NCBI GenBank assembly: GCA_052035915.1
Contig: JBPOHE010000021.1
Coordinates: forward strand, 1-31,104
DNA length: 31,104 bases
Reading direction: 5' to 3'
DNA from: JBPOHE01 sp052035915
GTDB lineage: Bacteria; Pseudomonadota; Gammaproteobacteria; Chromatiales; Chromatiaceae
The position numbers and the translations under genes are program-made. Every line of letters starts with the position of its first letter. Within the stretch, counting starts at the first letter, position 1. Under the pieces are notes generated by a model. That model did not search any database and was not told the origin of the DNA. It saw only the letters and a program-made list of their open reading frames with translations. This document shows, piece by piece, positions 1 to 7,885 of this stretch.

Positions 1-57
1 ACCCTCACCGATCTCGGCGAGAATCCCAACATCAGCTTGCCTGCGGTCGCAAACTGA
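1..57 (+). CDS. 3' end of an unidentified reading frame
   Basis: Frame 1 is open from the window edge for 18 codons and ends with two consecutive TGA stops at 55-60. The visible C-terminus reads TLTDLGENPNISLPAVAN. This is too short to assign to a family, and it may simply be a chance open frame. The next recognisable gene begins 260 bases downstream. Confidence 0.25.
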   Translation, partial: TLTDLGENPNISLPAVAN

Positions 58-60
58 TGA

Positions 61-317
61 CCTTCCCTTCCTTGCCAGAGTCGATGACCTTCTGATCGCT
101 TCTTACACCACGTGCTGGGACACGATCGGTTGGCGGATCTCATTCGCCTGAGACGAGATGCGCTTGTAAAGCGGGTAAGGCTGGGCCAGTCTTATCCTGA
201 AAGGCGCGGTTGCATGGAAAGATAGGGGGCTTGTAAAGTGAAAGCCGCAGTGTCGTCTCATGTCGAGCGATCGAGAACAGGGATCGCAGCATTACAACAG
301 CATCTGGGGAGATAGCA
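61..317 (+). other. Leader region of the first outer-membrane protein gene
   Basis: No convincing gene is seen here. The 10-mer GCTTGTAAAG occurs twice, at 162-171 and 229-238, 67 bp apart and upstream of the start at 318. It may be promoter-related or chance. A GGGGAG ribosome-binding site lies just before the ATG at 318. Confidence 0.3.
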
Positions 318-1286
318 ATGAAGGTTCGAAAATTTCGGGTGTCTATCCCGGCCACCCTGGCCATTCTGGGTGTGACTACAGGCTGGGCGGAGGACGCGCT
401 CGTATTCCAACCCCGGCTTTTCGGCGGTATGGGGAATTATTCCTTGGCCTCCGGAGATTTTGATCTCAAGGTGACAACGGTCGATGGGGGCACGATACGA
501 ACCAAAGGCTCGGCCACCCTGGACTGGTACGGCAACAGCAAGTTGCAAGATGTTTCCCCCATTTTGGGCGTGGGTGGCACCCTCGGCTGGGGTAAGTTTT
601 TCGGTGACATCTATTATCAGTCGACGGCCTTGGCGAGATCTCATGGCAGTGCGTTCGGCGTGACAACCTTCCCGGATCAGAGTCAGTTACTCGCCCAGTT
701 CGGCGAGGTGGATTTCCGGCATGAGGATTGGGCCCTCTCCCTGGGCTATGCCTTGAACTCGAACTGGTCCCTGTTCGGCGGCTACAAGGGTGGAAAAACC
801 CAATGGGATCAGCGGGCAACCCAGCAAGGATTCCTTCCTGGCGCCACTACGCCGCTGTTCACGGAAATCGATAGCCTCGACGGGCGGTTCGAGCAGGATG
901 GCCCCTTCATCGGCGTCGCTTTCTCTTATCCGCTCGGGGGCGGTACCCTGACCTTGCGCGGGGCTTATGCCTATCTGGACGGCGAATATGCCTGGAAAGG
1001 GCAGGCCAAGAGTGCCGCCACGGGTGAGGTATTCCAACGCTCCACCATCAAGCTCGACGGCAACTCCGATGGCTACTCGCTGGGAATGTCCTGGACAAAA
1101 CAGTTGGAGGACAATCTCGGCCTTTCCCTCGGGGCGGCTTACCACTGGTATGACTTCGATATGTCGGGTTCCGGATCGGCGGGATTGGAAGGGAGTCCAG
1201 GCGGGATAAGCAATCTCCAGTTCAGCGGTGGCACCCTGACCGAGCGATTGTTCACCGCGACGGCCTCGTTGCTGTACACCTTCTAA
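318..1286 (+). CDS. Outer-membrane beta-barrel protein, function unknown
   Basis: A 322-residue exported protein. The N-terminus is a signal peptide (basic MKVRKFR, hydrophobic stretch, probable cleavage after GWA around residue 25). The rest is made of alternating aromatic/Gly-rich strands of the kind found in 8-12-strand barrels, for example WALSLGYALNSNWSLFGGY and GLSLGAAYHWYDF. It ends in SLLYTF, with the C-terminal Phe recognised by the BAM machinery. The ATG at 318 has GGGGAG six bases upstream. No enzymatic motif or ligand signature is visible, so a pore, adhesin or structural role cannot be separated. It is followed after 158 bases by another exported protein gene on the same strand, and the two may be co-transcribed. 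The barrel class is fairly certain; the function is unknown. Confidence 0.75.
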   Translation: MKVRKFRVSIPATLAILGVTTGWAEDALVFQPRLFGGMGNYSLASGDFDLKVTTVDGGTIRTKGSATLDWYGNSKLQDVSPILGVGGTLGWGKFFGDIYYQSTALARSHGSAFGVTTFPDQSQLLAQFGEVDFRHEDWALSLGYALNSNWSLFGGYKGGKTQWDQRATQQGFLPGATTPLFTEIDSLDGRFEQDGPFIGVAFSYPLGGGTLTLRGAYAYLDGEYAWKGQAKSAATGEVFQRSTIKLDGNSDGYSLGMSWTKQLEDNLGLSLGAAYHWYDFDMSGSGSAGLEGSPGGISNLQFSGGTLTERLFTATASLLYTF

Positions 1287-1444
1287 CCCTCAAACCGCGG
1301 TCGAGTTCGGTTTTCGCACCCTCGCCGAACCCGGCGGGGAACTCCGGTGACCAGGGAGGGTCATCAACCCAAGGGTTCGAGGCTGGAAAAGGCCTTGCCC
1401 GAGAACCCGGCGGCTGGTTACCAAAACAAGAGGAGTGCTTCTTC

Positions 1445-1867
1445 ATGCGACAAAGACTCGTCACCGCTCTCATCTCTGGCGCTTTGGCCTTTGTTGCCGG
1501 AACGGCAGTGTCGGCGGAGGAATCCTGGCTTTTGGTGACCTCGGAACCGCCCGAGGCCAGGATCTCGGTAGACGATATTTACCGGGGGACGACACCGCGA
1601 ACCCGAGGCGACACCTTGCGTATCGCCGTGCCGGTGGGGAAAAGACAACTGAAGGCGGACTGGCACCTGGGAAGCCGCGTCGAAAGCGATCAGAAGACGA
1701 TCGAGGTGAAACCCTCCAAGGGGATGGCGGTGCATCTTCGCTTGAAGGAAGAGCCCATCGAACCGACGCCGATGGTGCCGGTCGTGAATGAAGCGGCGGT
1801 TGGATTCACCGGTCCGGCGGTGACCTTCGCCTTGCCGAAGCTGCTTGTCCCCGGCCGGAATTTTTAG
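1445..1867 (+). CDS. Small exported PEGA-like domain protein
   Basis: A 140-residue protein with a clean signal peptide (MRQRL, hydrophobic core, cleavage after VSA around residue 24). The mature part begins with a PEGA-like carbohydrate/cell-surface module: LLVTSEPPEARISVDD followed by RGTTP, then a strand pattern ending in a basic loop (VGKRQLKADWHLG). PEGA domains are beta-sandwich surface modules found in S-layer and other envelope proteins. The C-terminal 40 residues are Pro/Val-rich with no motif. An AGGAG lies about nine bases before the ATG at 1445. The gene follows the barrel protein on the same strand, which suggests a shared envelope role; this is inference. A convergent gene ends at 2374. 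Confidence 0.65.
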   Translation: MRQRLVTALISGALAFVAGTAVSAEESWLLVTSEPPEARISVDDIYRGTTPRTRGDTLRIAVPVGKRQLKADWHLGSRVESDQKTIEVKPSKGMAVHLRLKEEPIEPTPMVPVVNEAAVGFTGPAVTFALPKLLVPGRNF

Positions 1868-1891
1868 GCGATTGCCTTAGTCTGTGCAGAC

Positions 1892-1910
1892 CAGTGCGCG
1901 TGGCGCACTG
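1892..1910. repeat. Perfect hairpin (8-bp stem, GTG loop)
   Basis: CAGTGCGC and GCGCACTG are exact reverse complements separated by three bases. It lies just after the PEGA-like gene. It is either a transcription-stop hairpin or a REP-type palindrome. Confidence 0.6.
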
Positions 1911-2047
1911 ATCGGGAAGGGGAGGGCGGTGCACCGCCGGGGGAACGAAGAATCAGGCTGGGGTCGAGGCGTCAGTCGGAACCCTGCTGCTTGGCGTGGA
2001 TAACCTACCACAGGGCTCGGTAAGGGAGACACACCGCCCGCCAGGAT

Positions 2048-2064
2048 GGTGCGCCATGCGCACC
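2048..2064. repeat. REP-like palindrome, copy 1
   Basis: GGTGCGC, CAT, GCGCACC: a perfect 7-bp stem with a 3-base loop, followed by CTAGG. A second palindrome of the same size and layout occurs at 29954-29970, with paired changes in both arms. Short GC-rich palindromes followed by CCTA are common extragenic repeats in Proteobacteria. Confidence 0.6.
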
Positions 2065-2231
2065 CTAGGACACTGAGAAACCCCGAGGGACCGATCAAGC
2101 GCCCTGACTCTTCAGCCAGCCCAATGACCCTCTTCGCTTCGGCGAATTCGGGGTCGTCGCCTCACCCGACAATTGGATTCAGAAATCGCCTTGGTAGCTG
2201 TTTGGAAAGTCTCGTTACAGCCTATGCGCCT

Positions 2232-2348
2232 CTGGGCCGAGGTCTATTCTTGCGATTGTCGTTCTCATTAAGAGAACAATAAAGGATTTATTGCTTTATT
2301 TGTTGCTAATAGGAGAACGGAAAACGAGCCTTTTCGCTCGATGCCCGG
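2232..2348 (+). repeat. Dispersed palindromic element, copy A
   Basis: Left end CTGGGCC (decayed); first palindrome GTTCTC-N5-GAGAAC at 2261-2277 followed by AAT; second, imperfect palindrome at 2302-2318 (GTTGCT...GAGAAC); 30-base right arm ending in TGCCCGG at 2348. The palindrome starts are 41 bp apart. It is non-coding and lies between convergent genes. Confidence 0.85.
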
Positions 2349-2373
2349 GAGGTGAGGATTTCCAAACAGCTTC

Positions 2374-3402
2374 TTATTTTGCCGGCACGGACGAGGTGGC
2401 TGGATTGGTTTCCGCTCGCTTGGGCTGGGTTGTTTCGAGATAGCCGCGGAAGCGGTTTTCGATCTGGCGGACCGACTCGCTCCGGCAATGCTCCACCCCC
2501 ATGGCCGATTCTTTGCACTGGAGATCCAGAAACAAGAGAACATGGCTACCATCCTTGCTGGCGATACGGGAGATGGTCAGGCTGGTATCTTTGTCCGTTG
2601 CCGGGGGGTAGGTGAGGATAAGTTGCTCGGTAACCATCTGGATGGGGGTGGTGGAGAATTCCTTGACGAAGGCCACGGCATTCTCCCAACCCCGGCTACA
2701 GGCGGCCGCGTCGACACAGGGATAGACCCGCGGCAGATCCGTGACCATGCGCTTCTTGACCTCACCCTGGACCGGCGCAGTAGCGCGGAGTTTCTTGAGG
2801 AAGCGAAACCGCTCCAGATCCCCATCATACTTGGCCCGCACCTCGTTCTTCTGTTCTTCAGACCGCAGGATCAGGCTATACCCCTCCCGCAGGCTGCGGC
2901 GGGTCTCTTCGATATCCTTTTCCAGATTGTCCGGGGTCTTTTTCCCCTGGCGTTCATACTCGGCGGCCTTTTTCTGTAAGTCCGACAGTTTGGCCTTCAA
3001 ACGCCGGTTATTGCTGGCGGTGACCTGCATCTGCACATCGACGGCGGCGATCTTGCCGTCCCGGGTCGACTTGACATCCTCTTCGTTGCGGTAAATCTCC
3101 AGCAACCGGTTATCGGCGGTTTTCTGCTCCTCGATCAGTCGTTGCTGCTCCTTGCGCAACACCTCGATCTCCTTTTCCCGGGCGATCTCTTCCGGAGTCT
3201 TGGCCGCCTCCACATTGCGGACTTCGATGCCTTTGGCATTGAGCTGGCTGTATGGTCGAGTTACCTGAGTCGGTGGAATGGAGTCGGTAAAATGGACATT
3301 TCCCTGTTCATCGACCCAGCGGTAGAGTTTTTCCGCCGACTGGGCGCCGGTCATGACCAGGAGCAGGGTAACAGCGGTGAAGGTAAGCGATCGCATGGGC
3401 AT
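2374..3402 (-). CDS. Exported DUF4124 coiled-coil protein
   Basis: About 342 residues from MPMRSLTF. A signal peptide (hydrophobic core, cleavage after AQSA) is followed directly by a DUF4124 module with its typical core, KLYRWVDEQGNVHFTDSIPP. A long charged segment (EIAREKEIEVLRKEQQRLIE and onward, about 130 residues) should form a coiled coil. The C-terminal third is globular with three or four cysteines (YPCVDAAACSRG, LDLQCKESAMGVEHC), which may form disulfides in the periplasm. DUF4124 proteins are envelope proteins of unknown function. An upstream in-frame ATG at 3441 would add 13 residues; I prefer 3402 because the signal peptide begins there, but neither start has a clear ribosome-binding site. 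The gene follows pyrE on the same strand and may be read through from it. Confidence 0.8.
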   Translation of the reverse strand: MPMRSLTFTAVTLLLVMTGAQSAEKLYRWVDEQGNVHFTDSIPPTQVTRPYSQLNAKGIEVRNVEAAKTPEEIAREKEIEVLRKEQQRLIEEQKTADNRLLEIYRNEEDVKSTRDGKIAAVDVQMQVTASNNRRLKAKLSDLQKKAAEYERQGKKTPDNLEKDIEETRRSLREGYSLILRSEEQKNEVRAKYDGDLERFRFLKKLRATAPVQGEVKKRMVTDLPRVYPCVDAAACSRGWENAVAFVKEFSTTPIQMVTEQLILTYPPATDKDTSLTISRIASKDGSHVLLFLDLQCKESAMGVEHCRSESVRQIENRFRGYLETTQPKRAETNPATSSVPAK

Positions 3403-3494
3403 CGGGCGGAGATGGATGGTCGGCTGATCAAAGAATTCCATTATCTTACTTGATCCGAAGGAAAAGGCGTCGCCTTCGACAGATTGGGAACCAT

Positions 3495-4151
3495 TCAGGC
3501 CCCCGGACCCGGGAGGCCGTATCTGGAGCGATAGGCCTGGATGGACGACAGGAGTTCCGGCTGGGTCCCCTGCTCGATGAGGTAGGCGACCAGATGATCG
3601 AGCTGCACGATACTCTCCACCGGGATCCCGAAATCCTGTTCCACCTCGGTGATGGCGGACCGCCCTTGCGGCCCCTGTTCCTGGCGATCGAGGGCGATCA
3701 CGACGCCGGCGGGCTCGGCGCCATGGGCACGGATGAAGTCGACCGATTCCCGCACCGAGGTACCGGCGGTGATGACGTCATCGACGATCAGCACCCGTCC
3801 CTTGAGCGGAGCCCCGATCAGGCTGCCGCCCTCGCCATGGTCTTTGGCCTCCTTGCGGTTGAAGGCGAAGGGCAGATCCAGATAATGATGCTCGGCGAGG
3901 GCGACGGCCGCCGCGGCGACCAGAGGGATACCCTTGTAGGCCGGGCCATAGAGCAGGTCGAAGTCGATATCCGAATTCCTGATCGCCTCGGCATAGAATC
4001 TTCCCAGTCGGGCCAGACGGCCCCCGGTATTGAACAGCCCGGCGTTGAAAAAGTAGGGGCTCAGACGCCCGGACTTGAGTTGGAACTCCCCGAAGCGCAG
4101 TACCCCGACTTCGATGGCAAAATCCAGAAATTCCCGTTGATATGTCTGCAT
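3495..4151 (-). CDS. pyrE: Orotate phosphoribosyltransferase
   Basis: PyrE joins orotate and PRPP to make orotidine 5'-monophosphate, the fifth step of pyrimidine synthesis, in the cytoplasm. The 218-residue protein starts MQTYQREFLDFAIE and matches the usual PyrE length of about 213. The PRPP-binding loop VLIVDDVITAGTS is intact, as are the N-terminal FQLKSGRLSPYFFNAG orotate-site segment and the LYGPAYKGIPL loop. The frame is open 31 codons further upstream, but that stretch is low-complexity and not PyrE-like, so the start at 4151 is chosen. It lies 80 bases after the polysaccharide block on the same strand. UMP made here feeds the UDP-sugar pool, which fits the neighbourhood, though the link may be positional only. 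Confidence 0.95.
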   Translation of the reverse strand: MQTYQREFLDFAIEVGVLRFGEFQLKSGRLSPYFFNAGLFNTGGRLARLGRFYAEAIRNSDIDFDLLYGPAYKGIPLVAAAAVALAEHHYLDLPFAFNRKEAKDHGEGGSLIGAPLKGRVLIVDDVITAGTSVRESVDFIRAHGAEPAGVVIALDRQEQGPQGRSAITEVEQDFGIPVESIVQLDHLVAYLIEQGTQPELLSSIQAYRSRYGLPGPGA

Positions 4152-4231
4152 CTTGATAGGCGAGCCAGGCTGGTATGGATGCGGGCATTGTCCGCAAGCC
4201 GAGGCAAGAGGACAAGCGGAGGTTCCAACCC

Positions 4232-5689
4232 TCAGTGGCGCCAAGCCTCCCGGCTGAATAGCTGTCTGAATCCCTGCCAGAGATATCCCAGGTCCTTGGC
4301 CAGGCTCCGCTGCCGGGCATAGAAGGCATCACTGATGAGTCGTTCCTCCAAGGGCGCCTCCATGGTCAGGGTCAATTGGGTGGGGCCCAACAGACCCACG
4401 GGGGCCAGATCGCGTACCTTCTCCCATTCTTCCACTCTGGAAGCGGATTGCTCAGGGGTCAGAGGGGAGACGCCGACCAAACGGATATGCCCCTGGACCA
4501 CGGCCAACAACCAGGGTAGATAACGCAGTACCGGGATCCCGGTGCGCCAGTTCCAGGCGATAAAGTGGCGATCGCCGCTGATCCCCCCCAGCGGCGGGGG
4601 TGGGTTGCCTTCGAGTATCCGGGATTCCAGCCAGTCCCCCGGGCCACCGAGAGCCGCACCCACTACCGCCAGGGGCCAGAGAGGCAGCGACAGCAGCAAC
4701 AGTGCCCCGCCGCCGATCCGGTGGAGCCAGCGACCAAAGCCGCCGCTGAGGGCCGGGGAGCTGAGATCGGCCAGCAGAAAGGCGTCACTGATGTGCACTA
4801 TGGCCCCGGTGTCGACGCGGATCAGCCGATTGGAAGCCACGATGGCGTGGCTGACCTCGACCAACTCGCCCACATAGGTCTTGGGCAAGATGAGACTATC
4901 GCGGATGGTGGCGGCGCTGTCCACGACGACATCCTCAGAGATGACCACCTCGCCCAGGAGTTCGGCCTGGGGATGCACCCGGCTGTTGGCGCCGACGAAG
5001 GCCACCCCCTGCTTCAGGCTCCTGGGCGATGCCTTGGCCCGACGGCCGAGACTCAACCCCAGGGCCAGGGTGCGTCCAGGGATACGGAGCCCTGGGATAC
5101 GGCCGGCCACGCCGTCCAGATTGGCTTGGTGATAGGCCCGGAGATCCTCGAGACAGGCCAGGGCCACCTCCCAGGGCCGTCTGCCCTCCAGTCCCTCACA
5201 GGCCAGGGGTTGGGACCAACGTAACATCGAGAGACATTCCGGGCGCTCATCGCTACCTGGTCTGAGCAGGATCGCCGCCCCCCGGGGATCGGCGGGGACG
5301 CCGACCAGGCTGGTCCCGGCCAAACCCTGGGCCAGTTGCAGAAATTTCTCTATCCCGGCCCCTCGCAGCACATCGCCGCGCAGCACCAGGACGGGGTCTT
5401 TATCGCCGAGGGAGAGACGACGCCACATCTCCGCCGGATCTTCTTCGCCACGGCTGAGCACAAAGCGGAAGTTTGCCCCCCAGCGCTCGCCGCGGCCAAG
5501 AGCGGCCTCGATCTGCTCCGCATGGGCGGAGACCACCAGGGTCAGATCGCGGATACCGGCCGCCACCAACTCCTCGATGCCGTGGATGAGAACGGCCTTT
5601 CCCACCACCGGCAGGAGGGCGACCGGCATCGTCTCGGTGAGTGGTGAGAGTTCAAGACCCTGGCGATCGGCAAAGACGAGGGCGCGCAT
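4232..5689 (-). CDS. Nucleotidyltransferase / left-handed helix / sugar-transferase-like fusion
   Basis: A 485-residue three-part protein. Residues 1-200 resemble a sugar-nucleotide pyrophosphorylase Rossmann domain (SPLTETMPVALLPVVGK, VLRGDV at 102-107), but the usual GxGTRL nucleotide loop is replaced by DRQGLEL. Residues 231-302 have the hexad-like pattern of a left-handed beta-helix (FVGANSRVHPQAELLGEVVI). Residues 320-485 resemble the bacterial sugar-transferase (phosphoglycosyl transferase) domain: a membrane segment at about 326-348 and then GHIRLVGVSPL in place of the family's GEMSLVGPRP. The catalytic Asp-Glu that precedes LP in active enzymes is here Arg389-Tyr390. It may therefore be a regulatory or scaffolding relative rather than an active transferase. 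The start at 5689 is chosen because upstream codons look non-coding; a GGAGA lies 11 bases before it. It is the last gene of the polysaccharide block. Confidence 0.75.
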   Translation of the reverse strand: MRALVFADRQGLELSPLTETMPVALLPVVGKAVLIHGIEELVAAGIRDLTLVVSAHAEQIEAALGRGERWGANFRFVLSRGEEDPAEMWRRLSLGDKDPVLVLRGDVLRGAGIEKFLQLAQGLAGTSLVGVPADPRGAAILLRPGSDERPECLSMLRWSQPLACEGLEGRRPWEVALACLEDLRAYHQANLDGVAGRIPGLRIPGRTLALGLSLGRRAKASPRSLKQGVAFVGANSRVHPQAELLGEVVISEDVVVDSAATIRDSLILPKTYVGELVEVSHAIVASNRLIRVDTGAIVHISDAFLLADLSSPALSGGFGRWLHRIGGGALLLLSLPLWPLAVVGAALGGPGDWLESRILEGNPPPPLGGISGDRHFIAWNWRTGIPVLRYLPWLLAVVQGHIRLVGVSPLTPEQSASRVEEWEKVRDLAPVGLLGPTQLTLTMEAPLEERLISDAFYARQRSLAKDLGYLWQGFRQLFSREAWRH

Positions 5690-5747
5690 AGTTCGATGAA
5701 TCTCCGGGTTTGTGGCGGGCTGGTCCGTGCAAAGGGGGAAAGGCCGC

Positions 5748-6482
5748 CTAGTAGGCCCCTTTCCCCAACAGCAGGGCGGGGATGGTTTTGAGCAGGATCT
5801 TGATATCGGTCCAGAAGGATTGGGACTCGATGTATTGCACATCCAGCTCCACCTGTTGCTCGAAGGGGATCTCCGAGCGCCCGGATACCTGCCAGATACA
5901 GGTGATACCGGGGATGACCTCCAGGCGCCGACGATCCGCGAGGGAATATTGATTCACCTCCGAGATCACCGGCGGACGGGGGCCGACCAGGGACATCTCC
6001 CCCTTCAAGACATTCCAGAGTTGCGGCAGCTCGTCGATGGAGGTCTTGCGGATCAGACGACCCACCCGGGTGACGCGGGGATCCTGCTTCATCTTGAAGA
6101 TCACCCCGCCCGCCATCTCGTTCTGCTGCAACAGCTCGGCCTTGCGGGCCTCGGCGTCGACATACATGGAACGGAATTTCCACATGGTGAAAAGCTGTCC
6201 CCAGCGTCCCACCCGCATCTGCTTGAAGAGGATGGGGCCGGGGGATTCCAGACGGATCGCCAGCGCGATCACCCCGAACACCGGCAGCAACAGCAACAGG
6301 AGTAAGAAAGAAGCCAGGATATCGAAGAGCCGCTTTACCAGATAGGAGCCCTGCACCACCCCGGCCCAGCCGGCCCGCTTGAGGTGGAAGCGCAAGCGGT
6401 GTATCAGGGTCGCCCGCCCCAGGTGGCTGTAGCGGGCCAGCAGGAGTTCCCGCATCTGTTGTTGGTGTGTCTTCTCGCTCAT
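5748..6482 (-). CDS. Polyprenyl-phosphate sugar phosphotransferase
   Basis: A 244-residue bacterial sugar transferase (PF02397 type), the membrane enzyme that moves a sugar-1-phosphate from a nucleotide sugar to undecaprenyl phosphate and so starts a polysaccharide repeat unit. All hallmarks are present: a hydrophobic re-entrant helix at about 51-75, the WKFRSM motif at 101-106, the catalytic pair Asp150-Glu151 in SIDELPQLWN, LVGPRPP at 165-171, and the C-terminal PGITCIWQVSGRS segment. Only the catalytic core is present, without the four-helix N-terminal region of WbaP-type proteins. Its ATG at 6482 overlaps the stop of the preceding gene by four bases (ATGA), so the two are translationally coupled. 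Of the three sugar-transferase-like proteins in this block it is the only one with an intact active site. The substrate sugar cannot be read from the sequence. Confidence 0.92.
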   Translation of the reverse strand: MSEKTHQQQMRELLLARYSHLGRATLIHRLRFHLKRAGWAGVVQGSYLVKRLFDILASFLLLLLLLPVFGVIALAIRLESPGPILFKQMRVGRWGQLFTMWKFRSMYVDAEARKAELLQQNEMAGGVIFKMKQDPRVTRVGRLIRKTSIDELPQLWNVLKGEMSLVGPRPPVISEVNQYSLADRRRLEVIPGITCIWQVSGRSEIPFEQQVELDVQYIESQSFWTDIKILLKTIPALLLGKGAY

Positions 6483-7885
6483 GTCGCTTCACCCTGTCCC
6501 GCGTCGGCGTTTGTCTGATCCGCCACCCTCTTCTCCCTTCCAGGCGGCAGGGGAAAGCGCTCCGGCTGCCGCGCCTGACGCCATACCCGAAACAGAAACA
6601 ATGGGTTGCCGATCACATAGCGGCGCCACATACGCCCCGGCTCCTGTTTAAGTCGCCAGACCCATTCCAGCCCCATCTCCCGCAACCACTGGGGGGCACG
6701 GGGAATACGCCCGGAGTAGTAATCGAACAAACCTCCCACCCCCATACAGACCCGGGGCGCCAGGCTCGAGCGCAGGCGGTCGATCCAGAATTCCTGTCTG
6801 GGGACACCGAAGGCCACCAGGAGCACCGCCGCCCCCGAGGCATTGATCTCCGCCAGCACGGATTCCTCCTCTTCGGCACGGAAATAGCCGTCCCGGGTAC
6901 CGGCGATACGCAGGGCGGGGAAGCGTTGCTGCATATTATGCGCCGTGGCGGCGGCGATTCCCGGACGAGCCCCCAGGAGATAGAGCGACAGCCCGGCATT
7001 CGCCGCCGCCTCGCACAGCAAGGGAAAGAGGTCCGTCCCATTGACGTTGGCGCGCAAGGACTGACCCAGCATGCGACAGCCGAGATGGATACCGATACCG
7101 TCGGGCAACACCAGGTCCGCCCGCCAGAGGACGGCTTTGTAGTCGGGATTCCCATAGGCGATATTCAGGCAATCCGGGTTGACGAAGGCCAGTCGTCCGG
7201 GAAGCTCTCCGCGGGCGCGGGCGAGAATCCAGTCCACCGCCTCCGCCATACTGGTATTCACAATGGGAACACCGAAGAAATTCAGTAGCGGCGGACTCTC
7301 TCCTCCCCCACGGCCCCCCAGTGCCGAGGTGACCAGGGAGCGGGCGGCGAGCCCCATATCGCCGCCAAAACTTTGGGCGTACACATGCTCACGGTCGACG
7401 GCGGACTCCCGCTCATAGGCGATGCCCACCCGGCGGCGCAGGCGGAAGGCGGAGACCAGACCCGGGCGCACGGCAAAACGCACCAAGTCTTCCACCGGCA
7501 CCATCCGCGCCTCTTCCGGGCTCAACGCCCGGGGACCGACAAAGGCCAGGTCGCCGCGCAGGATATTGAACAACACCGCCAAGCGGCGAAACCGCCCGCT
7601 CCCGGCAAACTCGAGTCGATAGAAGGGGGAGCGGAAGCGCCCGATCAGTTCCATCGGGGTGAACAGCCTTCCGGTCTCCCCTCGGCTGCGGAAACCACGC
7701 CACAACAAGAGCGGCGACAACAGCAGCAGGGCGGCGAGACTCAGCAGCAGATCGAACAGCCGCGGCAGCAGTTCGCCGAAGACGAGGAGGAGCGGGTACA
7801 ACCAGCGTCCCAGGAGGACGCTGAACCAGCGACGGGAGGGTCGTACCCCGAGGGGACCGGGGATATGAAGCGGTGGCTTGCCCAT
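6479..7885 (-). CDS. Sugar-transferase-like / WecG-TagA-CpsF glycosyltransferase fusion
   Basis: A 468-residue fusion. The N-terminal 190 residues look like a degenerate phosphoglycosyl transferase: a hydrophobic segment at about 41-62 and FNILRGDLAFVGPR at 106-119, but the catalytic Asp-Glu position is Arg100-Arg101. Residues 200-440 are a complete GT26 (WecG/TagA/CpsF) glycosyltransferase, which adds the second sugar to a lipid-linked intermediate. Its motifs are NPDCLNIAYGNPDYKAVL, the catalytic-region LPDGIGI at 260-266, NGTDLF, FGVPRQEFWID and GVGGLFDYYSGRIPRAP, with the GLEWVWRL...RRY tail. The polymerase gene upstream overlaps by one base (TGATG). The frame extends upstream into that gene, but the start at 7885 is favoured by the junction. 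The inactive-looking half may anchor the enzyme to the membrane next to the true transferase encoded downstream. Confidence 0.85.
   Translation of the reverse strand: MGKPPLHIPGPLGVRPSRRWFSVLLGRWLYPLLLVFGELLPRLFDLLLSLAALLLLSPLLLWRGFRSRGETGRLFTPMELIGRFRSPFYRLEFAGSGRFRRLAVLFNILRGDLAFVGPRALSPEEARMVPVEDLVRFAVRPGLVSAFRLRRRVGIAYERESAVDREHVYAQSFGGDMGLAARSLVTSALGGRGGGESPPLLNFFGVPIVNTSMAEAVDWILARARGELPGRLAFVNPDCLNIAYGNPDYKAVLWRADLVLPDGIGIHLGCRMLGQSLRANVNGTDLFPLLCEAAANAGLSLYLLGARPGIAAATAHNMQQRFPALRIAGTRDGYFRAEEEESVLAEINASGAAVLLVAFGVPRQEFWIDRLRSSLAPRVCMGVGGLFDYYSGRIPRAPQWLREMGLEWVWRLKQEPGRMWRRYVIGNPLFLFRVWRQARQPERFPLPPGREKRVADQTNADAGQGEAT

Larger units (their letters stand above)
1868..2373. other. Convergent intergenic region with hairpins and repeat copy A
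   Basis: About 500 bases between the 3' ends of two convergent genes. No coding region is supported. Directly visible are a perfect 8-bp stem with a 3-base loop at 1892-1910 (CAGTGCGC/GCGCACTG), a 14-bp perfect palindrome at 1925-1938, a 7-bp REP-like stem at 2048-2064, and copy A of the dispersed element at 2232-2348. The first hairpin lies 25 bases after the stop of the PEGA-like gene and may act as a terminator, although no T-run follows it. Confidence 0.6.

Noticed and set aside
2261..2277. GTTCTC-N5-GAGAAC as a LexA/SOS box
   Set aside because: The order of half-sites and spacing does not match known LexA operators, the palindromes come in pairs inside a larger repeat, and the neighbouring genes are not SOS genes.
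3450..4322. 290-codon open frame opposite pyrE
   Set aside because: PyrE motifs are intact on the other strand; this frame shows none.
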